From Cranoglanis bouderius (taxonomy: Eukaryota > Chordata > Actinopteri > Siluriformes > Cranoglanididae), in the NCBI GenBank assembly GCA_023630585.1, contig CM042562.1, positions 12,277,184 through 12,341,183 on the forward strand: a stretch of 64,000 nucleotides of DNA. The letters run 5' to 3'. How positions within the stretch are numbered: the stretch's first letter is position 1; every line of letters starts with the position of its first letter. Both the position numbers and the translations under genes were made by a program. The notes under the pieces are model-generated. The model was given only the letters and a program-made list of their open reading frames with translations. It had not been told where the DNA came from and did no database searches. Positions 53,241 through 64,000 of the stretch are shown piece by piece.

Positions 53241-53736
53241 ACACTACAGTATATGGCCAAAAGTTTGTGAACAATAGTATGGAACATCCCATTCCAGATT
53301 TAGTCCCCTCTTTACTGTTATAATAACCTTCAATCTTCTAGGAAGGCTTTCTACTAGATTTTGGAGCTTGGCTGTGGGGATTTGTTTTGATTCAGACACA
53401 AGAACCACAGTAGTGAGGTCAGGCACTGATGTTGGGTGAGGAGGTCTTTGGTGCAGTCAGTGTTTCAGTTCATCCCAAAAGTGTTCAGTGGGGTTGATGT
53501 CAGGTCTCTGTGCTGGACACTCGAGTTCTTCCACTCCAACCTTGGCAAACCAGGGGCTTTGTCTTGCTTGAACAGGTTTGTGCCTGTTGTTCAGTTGCAG
53601 TGAAGAGAAATTGTAATGCTACAGCATACAAAGACATTCTCTACAATTGTGTGCTTCCAATTTGTGCAACCGTTTGTGGAAGAACCACATATGGGTGTGA
53701 TGATCAGGTGTCCACAAACTTTTGGTCACATAGTGT
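53241..53736 (-). mobile_element. Tc1-like element, deleted
   Basis: Left end ACACTACAGTATATGGCCAA then AAGTTTGTG, right end CCACAAACTTTTGGTCACAT then AGTGT, inverted. The interior on the minus strand retains transposase C-terminal coding (VPDLTTVVLVSESKQI, LQNLVESLPRRLKVIITVKR) and FAKVGVEEL. About 500 bp, so most of the gene is missing. Confidence 0.8.
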
Positions 53737-56364
53737 ATATACTTACTCATAGAAGAAAGCACTGAAATTAAAGTCCTCTCTCCAACAAATGAATAAAGGT
53801 TGTGAGTCATAGGCTGTGTAAATAATAGAGCCTGACCTGCAGGGAAAAAAAACCAACAGCCTTACAGGGTTCAGAAATCTTAGTCACATATGCTGCAGTT
53901 TAAAAAAAAAAAAAAAAAGGATTCGACAAATAAATCAGTTGCCTTTGTAGATTTTTGCCTGATTTTCTCTCTCTATTGTGGGATTGACAAGTGTGTTTGC
54001 ATCAGATAGATCAGCACAAAGATGCGGTTTGACACCATGTCACAAATCCTCCCTTTGTGTCATGGTTCCCATGGCAACAAGCCATGTGCTCATGTTTGTT
54101 TTGGTCCTGTCTTGAACTCCAACTTCCTTGGAACAGTGTGGCCTCTTTCCTCTCCATGTATTTCTCAGATGTCTCTTTGGTGTGCTTGCACTTGAAGAAG
54201 ATTTCAGAAATGGGTAAAGATTCCCAAAACTTTTAATGGGCAGTGTATGTACTGTACATATAGGAAATATCTCAAAGTGAATTAAGTGAGAGTGTATGGG
54301 AAGGATTGTATCCTGTCTCAGGCGTGTGCTACTTTGGATAAAATTGTCCACTAATATATAGATGCAAATGTGTGTACGTGTGAGAGAGAGAGTCATGGAA
54401 AGTGTGTGGTGAGAACGGCATTAGTGCATGGAAGTGATAATAAAGAGTGATAACAAAGAGCCGTATTGTACAGTGTCTCCTCCAGAAATGCAGAAGTATG
54501 CATAATGTACAATACACGCCTCATTAAACTCTTAAAGTCATAAGAGGTTAGTGTGTGATTAAGGAAGTGTCTCATTTTAAAGAAAATACCTTTTTTACAG
54601 AGTAGAACTGAACTGACCGCCTGCAGGATTTCGATTTGTATCAACAAACACACGGAAGACAAAGGAAGAAGAACATAGCTCATGTGTCTGGTCTCCAACA
54701 TGCACAAATGCACTCATCAAATTTATAATAATTTATTTTTATTTCCTTATTAAAAAATAAACGTTTTATTTATGAAAATAATGCATTATATTTTACAATA
54801 TTAGACATTAATGTACTTCCAATCATTTTGTAATTATTTTAAAAAAATAATAATAATAAACAGATATCACAATATCTCAGGAAAGCATATTGTGACACTT
54901 ATGATGATAATTTATCACGGTTTTGATATTATATTGTCATATTGCCCAGCCCTACACACACTTTATAGCATTCAGTGCTTTATTCACTCAGTGCTTTACT
55001 CACTATGTGTTTCATGTCTATAATTAGGGATTGTGATACAGACATCTCACACTGACTCAAATTAAAAGATGATAAATAAGAGGCAGGCGGTTTGTGTGTG
55101 TGTGTGTGTGTGTATGTGTGTGTGTGTGTGTGTGTGTGTCTCACAGGAAGAGATGACAGCATAAAAAATTCTCTCCTTGCTTTTTTCTTTGCTTCACCAA
55201 GGCAAATCATCCTCAGCATGCCCAATGGGCTGTAGCAGATTTAAGGGGGTTTTCCAAACAGCCCCAGCTCTCTGGTTGTCCTGGTTACGTCAGGCTGCAG
55301 GGGAAGCTGGGAGGAGGAGGCAGATTCTGGTCTAGCGGGGGTAAACCTCTGGCCTGGAGAGATGTCTCACAGTAATAACTACACTCCTCAGTGACATAGG
55401 CGGCGAGGCATTCATTAAAGAGGCCCCACATCAGGGCAACAGAACAGAGCCTCTTTTTTTTAGCTTCCTTTTTTATCTTTCTCTCACATTCCTTGTCCTG
55501 TCTCTCTCTGTTTCACTCTCTATACTGTATGTTTTGCACTCTATATTCTGTGATACTCTGAAGCAGTTTCAGTATTTTTTCCCTTTAATGTGTTGCTCAG
55601 AATAGTCTGACACTTCTGTCTTTTCTCTTCTTCTATCTAAGACTTCTATCTAAAAGATTCTTTATATTCAGACAAGGAGACGATTTCTTCTACATTCTTA
55701 TTCCTTTCTATTACTGTTGGGGAATATGGCAAAATATCATATCAAAATACATTCACAATACATCATACTTGATTAAAGCCTGACATTCACTCTGTGAGGA
55801 AGTTACACTTAGCGAGCAAGGTTTTAGACATTGTTATGTGGTAAACTGGCTCCATGATCTTTGCAGGCAGGCACCAAGGCAAGGTAAGAAAAATAAAATC
55901 ATGTCCACATAATTTTGGTGAAATATACTGTATTTATACTTCCATAAATTTGAGGTTTCAAAGTATATTATAGGCAAGAAAAAACAATTTTGGCCAAAAC
56001 CCAGTGTCTCATTTCTTTTGTGTATTTGCCAGAATTCCTCCACAGTTGCATCCAATGGGTTTTCTAAGACCACCACACAAATATGTTAAACATTTATTTG
56101 TATATTTTACAAAAGTCATTACAAAAATATATCATCTAGTCAGCTATTTGTTACTGTGAGAACTCCTGAGTTGGTCAGCCTTATTAAATTACAGAAGGTA
56201 TTAAAGTACAGACAATACTACAATGTTCTTTAAAAAATATTTCCTTATGTAATTTATTGCCCAGCCCCACCAAATGTTTAACCCTTTAAACTGTAATAAG
56301 CCTTCAGAGTGTCTACACTCTCATAACAATGTACCTTTCCTATTGGTTTAACTGTAGTTACTGA
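53737..56364. other. Upstream region or first intron, no gene seen
   Basis: Holds (TG)n at 55092-55140 and a relatively GC-rich block 55180-55440 (CAGGCTGCAGGGGAAGCTGG) that could be regulatory. No exon can be supported. Confidence 0.45.
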
Positions 56365-57027
56365 ATAATTCATAGTAGGTTCCCTTGTGCCATCAAACAG
56401 CTCTGACCCACGAAGGCACAAGACCTCTGAAGGCGTGCTGTGGTATCTGGCACCAAGACATTAGCAGCAGATCCTTTAAGTCCTAAGTTGTAAGGTGGGG
56501 CCTCCATGGATCAGACTTGTTTGTTCAGCGTATCCCACAGATGCTCGATTGGATTGAGATCACCTTGAACTCTTTGTCATGTTCCTTTGTCATGTTCCAC
56601 AGCTGCAATGCACTGTGTGTTCTGACACCTTTCTATCATAGCCAACATTAATGGTTTCAGCAATTTGTACTACAGTAGCTCTTCTGTGGGATCGGCCCAG
56701 ACGGGCTAGCCTTCACTCTCCATGCGCATCAGTGTGCACCCTGTGGCCGGTTCACTGGTTGTCCTTCCTCACCGGGAACACCCCACGAGACCTGCCATTT
56801 TGGAGGTACTCTGACCCAGTCATCTAGCCATCACAATTTGGCCCTTGTCACTCAGATCCTTACGCTTGCCCATTTCACCTACTTCCAACACATCAATGTT
56901 GAGAACTGCCTGTTCACTTGCTGCCTAATATATCCCACCCCTTGGTAGGTGCTATTGTAATGAGATACTCAATGTTATTCACTTTACCTGTCAGTGGTTT
57001 TAATGTTATGGCTGATCGGTGTATAAT
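56365..57027 (-). mobile_element. Tc1/mariner-like element, deleted copy
   Basis: Right end TTTTAATGTTATGGCTGATC GGTGTA. Internal phrases GACCTCTGAAGGCGTGCTGT, CAGATGCTCGATTGGATTGA and CTGACCCAGTCATCTAGCCA are reverse-oriented transposase of the same family as 40923-42265, with the central part deleted. The left terminus is missing. Confidence 0.75.
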
Positions 57028-57973
57028 TTTGTATCTGGAGTCAAAACAGAGGTTACCCAAATCAGTATGAACCCCAACTGAATACATTTGAAAATCTGGA
57101 GCTTTGTATACAACTGCTGCTTTAGGGGTGCTTTGACACATACAACACACAGTGAAAAATAGATTTTAGCGTGTTGTTAGTCATAAGCCACTCTGTATAC
57201 AGTGAATACTGTAGTTAGCATTGTAACAACCAACATCAATGATACCCACAATATTCTCAGAAAACCTTTATTTGATGCTGTTTATTATAAAATCCATATC
57301 ATATCATCACAGCACTACTTTCTATACTCGCTTGACAAATATAGTGAGCAGCTTAAATTGATAAAAATATTTCTTAAATAAATAAATGTGTGTACTTTCT
57401 TATTAAAATTCTTATTTTGATAGATATTCATATCATATTAAACTTGTCTGAGATAGCATTAGTGAGATGCATGGTGATTTTCTCGAAATGTTTCCCAAAA
57501 CTGATGCCTAAAATTTCAGAGGACTTGTTTCAAAAGGCACATTTTATTTAAAATTGTCAACAGTACCAAACATATCTAATTAAAACTGAACAGTATAAGA
57601 AAAATAAATTAAACTTAGGGTTTTATAAGAACATCTTTAAAAAATCATGATCAAATCAAATCGTGAGGTGTCTAGAGAGTCACACCGCATCATAGTGTCA
57701 CTTAATGCCCCTGAGAGATTGGGTTCATTTGGTGTATATATAATGTAACTAATTCATCCACTCATTAATGCTTATTTGAAAAATTATACAACATATTTTC
57801 ATATCAAATTAGATCCATATGTCCACTTCATTCATTACTGACCCCAGTCAGACAACCTGTTTACTGGACCATGTGGCATACACACATGCACATGCAAGCA
57901 TTTATTTCTAATTTAAATTACTGTTGCTAACTATTGTTGCGGAATATTGCAGTCAGGTTTTGGTATTGAGGCC

Positions 57974-58044
<71 letters not shown>

Positions 58045-60082
58045 AAGGTACCAACGTTAAGTACCAGTTCTGCTTTCTGTTACTATTATGGGCAGCAGTA
58101 TTAATTTTCAGTATGCAGTCATTGCTTCTGCTGCTGTCTTTGGATTTCTAACGTTAGCAAATCATCTCCTTCCACAGAGCACTCCAGCTCTCTACGGTAA
58201 TCAATCAGGATCCCTCTCTCTCCTGTGTGTGCTCAGGCTTGAGTGTTATAAGTGACCTTGGGGCCTGCAGAGACGCTGTTTCTCATCTCTTCATGGAGCT
58301 TGTGCACAGAGGAAGGAACGAGCAACACCAACGTACAGCATACATGCCATGATGAGTCACACATACGGAGGAAGAGAAAGCAGTGTGAAAATACATTATG
58401 GTTTTGATGGTCTTGTAAAAAGTATTTTTAAAAAAGCTGCGATATTAGTCTGATAAGTGTGTAACAGCTAAAAGCACAGACCTTGCAGGCCGTATCTACT
58501 AACATTTTGCAAGATAGTAAATCATATTTTGGCTTTAAGAACTGTTGCGATTCAGGAAATTAAATAAAATAAAATAAAAAGATTTTCGCGCCTCATTGCT
58601 TATGCATTTAAGGGAGTTTTTTCTCTCAAAGAGCAAAATACTCCTGAGGAGATCAATTAATTCAGACTTTGTAGCTTTTCACTGAGGTTAAATGGTGCAC
58701 AAAGCTACAGAGTCAGCATGTTCAAAAATATACACATAATAAAATATGTTTCCAAAATGGTTTTATGTTAAATAACCAGCAAAGCCTGTTGTAATCACAT
58801 GATTCTGAAATTACTGAAAGGGATTAAAAGTCTTGGAATCAGATCATAGCACAAAGTCTACAGTGTGCGCTAGTTGGCTAATTAGTTAGCTAGCTAAAAC
58901 ACAAACTTGTTTTAGGCTAAAGGGATCTCTCAGTGTGCTACTTTGCCAAAGGATGATGCTAATGAACTACTGTTAACTAGCTAGCTAAAACACAGTGTAG
59001 AAAACAACACTATTGATGTGTGCTGTGTATTTCATAATCTGATCCAATTTGAATTCTCTTACTAGTTCATATTATGGATTTCATTCTTCTATGAGAACAT
59101 ATAACCTATAGCTTTGTGAAATATTGATTCCACCCTGATCATGATTAATGTCCGATTTAAACATATGAAACAGTTAGTAAGTGGTGCTGCTGTGTGTCAT
59201 TACAGAAGCAGTTTACATATAAACACTTCAGACAGCAAATAACAACAGCTTTGGACATTGCTTTCAACTCGATCTTGAACAATCATATTATAATTTTCAC
59301 ACGTTTTGTTAAATAACAACAGTTTTCTTAATCTGGTTATTATTAGGCTTAGATTATGTGGTGCGCTGACCCTTCAAGTCCCTGTGAAAGTTGCTAGTCT
59401 AGAAACAATAATATGAGTATATTAATAGAAAGATATCATTTACGTTATAGCCGGAACTACTGGCTGAGTCATGTTGTTACACAAGTTCTCAATTGAGACT
59501 GTCAGTTGGCGTAATTCAAACAATTATTCTTTGTAAATCACATCCAACAATTTATCCTATTACACACAGATTAAAATTTAATGTGTTAACTGGAATCATA
59601 AAACAGTGACATTTGTAAGTTTAATCTGAGTCAAATTTGAATTTGTGTTTTCTGTATAACTTTGTTGTGGTATATCAGTAGGTCACTTGTGCTGCTGCAG
59701 GAATAAGGTGAGTCACCATTCAGACTAACACACCATTATAAAAGCAAACATACTAACAGGTTGCTGGGCCACCATTAAAATGATGCCACTAAACGTGCTT
59801 TAGCAAGCGAGAGAGCGGTTTGTGCTGCTGAACCAATGAAGCGTGTTATTAGTGAGTAAATATTTACTGAAATATGTGGCTTGCACTTGCTGACACCAAG
59901 CAAGCACCGACCTCAAGCGTGTGCTTGTGTGTGATGTGTAGAGGAAGAAGGTCCATCTTTAGAGTAACACGATGAAGGAAAGAGACACATGCTGATCGCA
60001 GCTGGAGATAAGATGAGAACTCCCTGTAATTACTATGCATGTGAGCTTGCATGTTTGTGTGTGTAGGAAGTCTAAAATTCTG

Positions 60083-60143
<61 letters not shown>

Positions 60144-60540
60144 CTGGCCTAATCTGCAGAGTTGCACACATTTATGCAAAAAGTGAGACTGCAGAGAGAC
60201 TGAACAGCGGAACTCCTATGCTTCAGTTCTTATAATTCAGGTACATGCTAATCCATTCTGTACCATCATCCTGCTCAATCCTGCTATTGCAGTACAGGAT
60301 GATGCATTAAAAATACCATCATTTTGAACTGATTTAAGAGTCTGTGTTACGCCTGCTATTTTTGAACATTTGCATTGTTTGCATTCACCAAATATCTCAT
60401 CCTTTTACATACTGTAAATCAGCTTATAAGGACGGCTTCATGCCGTTGCTCCATTTTGCCCAACAGAAATCCCTTTGAATCTGTTTCTGTCACAAAATAC
60501 AATACTCAAAGAAATACATGAATTCACAGTAGTAATAACT
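57028..60540. other. Upstream region or first intron, no gene seen
   Basis: AT-rich; (TA)n at 57977-58018 followed by poly-T, and (TG)n at 60085-60138. The phrase AGCTAGCTAAAACACA occurs twice (about 58889 and 58978). No exon or RNA gene is supported. Confidence 0.45.
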
Positions 60541-60544
60541 GCAA

Positions 60545-60745
60545 TTGAGAAAACCAATTAACATTAAAAGCACTAACAGGTGAAAGGAATAACATTGATT
60601 ATCTCATTATAATGGCATCTGCCAAAGGGGTGGGATATATTAGGCAGCAAGTGAACAGTCAGTTCTCAAGGTTGATGTGTTGGAAGCAGGAAAAATGGGC
60701 AAGTGTAATGATCTGAACAACGTTGACAAGGGACGATGACTGCAA
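60545..60745 (+). mobile_element. 5' fragment of the Tc1/mariner-like family
   Basis: GGTGGGATATATTAGGCAGC, AAGTGAACAGTCAGTTCTCA and ATGTGTTGGAAGCAGGAAAA, then ATGGGCAAGTG, the start of the transposase, breaking off after about 14 codons. The terminal repeat itself is degenerate. Confidence 0.75.
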
Positions 60746-61459
60746 TTTTATACACACAAAAATGAAATTTGATCGCTTCCTCCAACTATAATCTACTATA
60801 CTATGTTTGCAGCATTCAGTCCAACGCTAGTGGTGTTACTTTGACGTTTTTACTAAAATTGGACTGACACCACCCTTTCAATCAATTCAGAGTGTACTTT
60901 TTCAAATTCATGGCCTCCCATCCAGCAGAGGTCACCATCACTCAAATACTGAGTGCACACAACTGCATACACCTGCATTGATTCTGTCTCTAATCACCCG
61001 TGCTACTTAAACCCAATGGCTGTACAGCGTAACCTCACTGGCTTTTGAATATGTACATGATCATCTAAAAGCCATGTTATTGAATAGGACTACATAAAAC
61101 TGTAGCCATGTGGCTTTCATTTGTGTTGTGTATTCCTGACTTTTGAGCTTTTGTTGTTTGATATTGGTTTTCAGATTCTGTCTTTTGGTTTGAATTCACA
61201 GCTAATAGAGAAAGTTATCTGATTGAGCAGACAAGCATTCACCAGGGTCTAAGAATGTTTAACGCATATGCCATAATAATGATTTGCTTGTTGACACAAT
61301 GTTCCCAGTTAGTGATTAAAAAAACACTCCTTTTGTGTTAATGTTCATACATCATACATCTTAAATGTTGCAGTCATGTTGTGGGAACATATATGATAAC
61401 ATGTTTTTAGAAAAACCTAGAAAACGTGACAGATTGAAGTCTTAGAACCGAACGCATTT

Positions 61460-61560
61460 GACGTAACATTCAGAAAACCGAAAACATTCAGAAAACTGCA
61501 ACAATCACAAAACCATAACATTCACAAAAACGCAACAATAACAAAACACCCCTTTCACAT
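61460..61560 (+). repeat. Degenerate short tandem repeat
   Basis: Five or six diverged units like ACATTCAGAAAACCGA / CAACAATCACAAAACCATA / ACATTCACAAAAACG, unit about 16-19 bp. Confidence 0.6.
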
Positions 61561-62917
61561 TGTTAGCTATGTTATTGGCTATCACATCTGGCATTTTGTA
61601 TTTCTGACATTAAGAGGTATTTCTGAGTAATTGGCTTTGTGAAACATCTTTTGTAAATATGTTGGACCCACCTATTCTCTCAGGTCTAGTCTCATCACAG
61701 CCACTTGAACGTAATTTTCAATTTCCAGTTTCTGTTTTTCGAAGCAATGCAATCTGATCCAGATATTACTGGTTACAAGGGCAATAGAAACGTCTTTTGA
61801 GATTGGATTTTAATCAAATCCATAAAGCAGCTCTTCATAGTCAGAATAAATTGTCACATAGTTTCCATCGTGTTAATAATAATAATAATTTTTTATATAA
61901 TAATAATAATTTCCATTGTTACTTAATTACTTTGATTTCCAAGCCTATAGCAGTAAAGCAGATTTTTTTTTTCCACTCAGTGTAACCAACCACACAACTG
62001 TCTAACTGTTAAAATTGTAAAAGCACTGCTAGAAAGTAGTTCTCAAACACTGAGACTGTGCAGGCTGTTAGCCAGGATACCTTCTCACGTTCCCTTTTTA
62101 CTTGAGTTTAAATGGCATCTGAGGAATAAGATTTCACTTTCACTGGAAATGAGATCAGATTCCTAAAAATGAGCATTATGGGACAGACTCGCTCTTACTG
62201 CATGATCAAAGTAGGAAATATTATCCAGAGGATGGGAACAGTGTGGGGACAGATGAGATGAAAGGGAGGGGAGGAGAAAAGTGTGACAGGGGATAAAGTG
62301 GGGATAAAGGTAAAAAAAAAAAAAAAAAAAAAGTTAAAATTCCAAGTAACAGGATCATCCAGACGTACCACTGAACTGGAATGAGTGCCTGAGTTTTATG
62401 GCTAATGAATTGAAGTCATTTTTGGGCACAAAAAGTTATTTATTTATTTTATTTTATTTTATTTATTTTTGTTATCAAATACTATATTGGATACTCATTA
62501 GAACATCATCAAATATAGCCTTAACTTTTCACACACCCACAAAAAAAAAAAAAAAATCAAGGTTTGATTTAGTGTTAGTGCAAGCCAAATATAAAAAAAA
62601 TAATAATAATCAAAATCATATCAATGTTATTAATATAAGAATGTTTACAAACTCAAATAGTAATATTATTTTAAAAATATGCCACAAATTTTGATTTGTA
62701 ATTTTATTGTATTTGATGCTTAATGTAATGCCGACTGTCATTCTGCATTTATATATTTAAAAAAAAAAATTTCTTCATAAACATTTTCATGAGACAGCAG
62801 AGAAGACTGGAGTTAGAGATGGGTGATATGATGATATAATATCGATATTTTTCAGGGTTTTTTTGACAGATTTTTATTTTTTTTTCTCCTTTCAGTGTTA
62901 AATATTTTTTATTTATT

Positions 62918-63044
<127 letters not shown>

Positions 63045-63782
63045 ACATTTTCATAGACATTTAGTACATTTAGTAAAAATATTGCTGGGAGTGATATCAT
63101 TTATTATTTGTGCATATCAAAAATATTGTGTCAACTATAGTAAACTATAAACACAAAAACTAAATATTGTGTCTCTGCCCACAACTGTTATCACTGCTGT
63201 GCATTATCATTGCTGTTTTATTTTGTCACAGTTGCATTGTGGGATTGTTGAACTGTGTTGTTGTCTGTGGTCATTGTGGCGGTAACTCACAAGTGTTATA
63301 GCATGATGCTGGACCTCACAAACAAACACAGCACCAAAAACACGTTGGCTCACGCGCCCACAACCAGAATGTGCCAGTCATTATGTATCATTTTCACAAA
63401 TAAACACCGGCGTGTTCCAGAACTGTGGAATTCCATAAATGAATCTTGGATCTCTGGGGGAGGAGAGACCCGCTTGCTCCAAACAATAGAAATACCACTG
63501 AAATATGCAACTGCACCCATCAGCTGAGTGGCCTGAATAAAGCCATTCACACAATACAGAGTAAACTTGTCAGTGTGGACTGAACAGGACTGCACAACAA
63601 ATACAGGATAGAAGTGTTGAATCTTCCAAGCCTCAGAGCAGATCATTAAAATCAGTTCAAAAGTTCAAATGTAGGGCAGCTACATAACTCCTTCAGATTC
63701 CAAGGCGCAGCTCTTACTTACTGAATAGGATGCTTTAAAATGGATAACTAAACAATAAGCAGAAGGTTTAACAAATTAACAT

Positions 63783-64000
63783 GTGATCAGCCATAACATT
63801 AAAACCAGTGACAGGTGACATGACTAACATTGATTATCTTATTACAATGGCACCTGTAAAGGGGTGGGATATATTAGGCAGCAAGTGAACAGTCAGTTCT
63901 TGAAGCTAAGGTTCTGAGCGACTTTGACAAGGGCCAAATTCTGATGGCTAGACAACTGGGTCAGAGCATCTCCAAAATGGCAGGTCTTGTGGGGTGTTCC
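63783..64000 (+). mobile_element. Tc1/mariner-like element, cut by the window end
   Basis: Left end GATCAGCCATAACATTAAAA CCAGTGACAGGTG, the same family as 40923, 56365 and 60545. Transposase N-terminus follows in decayed form (LSDFDKGQILMARQLGQSIS type reading, then KMAGLVGC). It runs off the window. Confidence 0.8.

Overview
The window is vertebrate, almost certainly teleost fish, nuclear DNA. It is AT-rich and gene-poor, packed with dinucleotide microsatellites, Tc1/mariner-type transposons, tRNA-derived SINEs and miniature elements. The SINE and Tc1 families look like those common in catfish (Siluriformes) genomes; that placement is recognition from memory and is an inference.

One protein-coding gene can be read with confidence: an orthologue of receptor-type protein tyrosine phosphatase epsilon (ptpre), on the minus strand, spanning about 18.7-49.7 kb. 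All 19 coding exons of the transmembrane isoform can be placed with GT-AG borders and unbroken phase, giving a 681-residue protein: signal peptide, very short ectodomain, one membrane helix, juxtamembrane wedge, active phosphatase domain D1 (Cys320, Asp288, Arg326) and regulatory domain D2 (Cys611, with Glu578 in place of the WPD aspartate). A 29-nt alternative first coding exon at 46112-46140 splices in phase onto the juxtamembrane exon and would give a 636-residue cytosolic isoform, matching the organisation of mammalian cytosolic PTP epsilon.

Layout: 1-17.9 kb is flanking DNA with repeats, possible conserved non-coding blocks and one weak minus-strand candidate last exon (581-846). About 17.9-18.7 kb is the probable ptpre 3' UTR. 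18.7-49.7 kb holds ptpre, its introns carrying Tc1-like, mariner-like, Harbinger-like, SINE and LTR-like insertions. 49.7-64 kb is upstream or first-intron DNA with more transposons; no promoter or 5' UTR exon could be recognised there.

The most unusual feature is the arrangement of dinucleotide repeats at ptpre splice sites. In the 374-nt intron 23902-24275 the transcript starts GU-(AC)n and ends (GU)n-UUUUGCAG, so the two ends are complementary and could fold into a bridge joining the splice sites. A degenerate version occurs in intron 20708-21639, and one-sided tracts abut several other splice sites of the gene.
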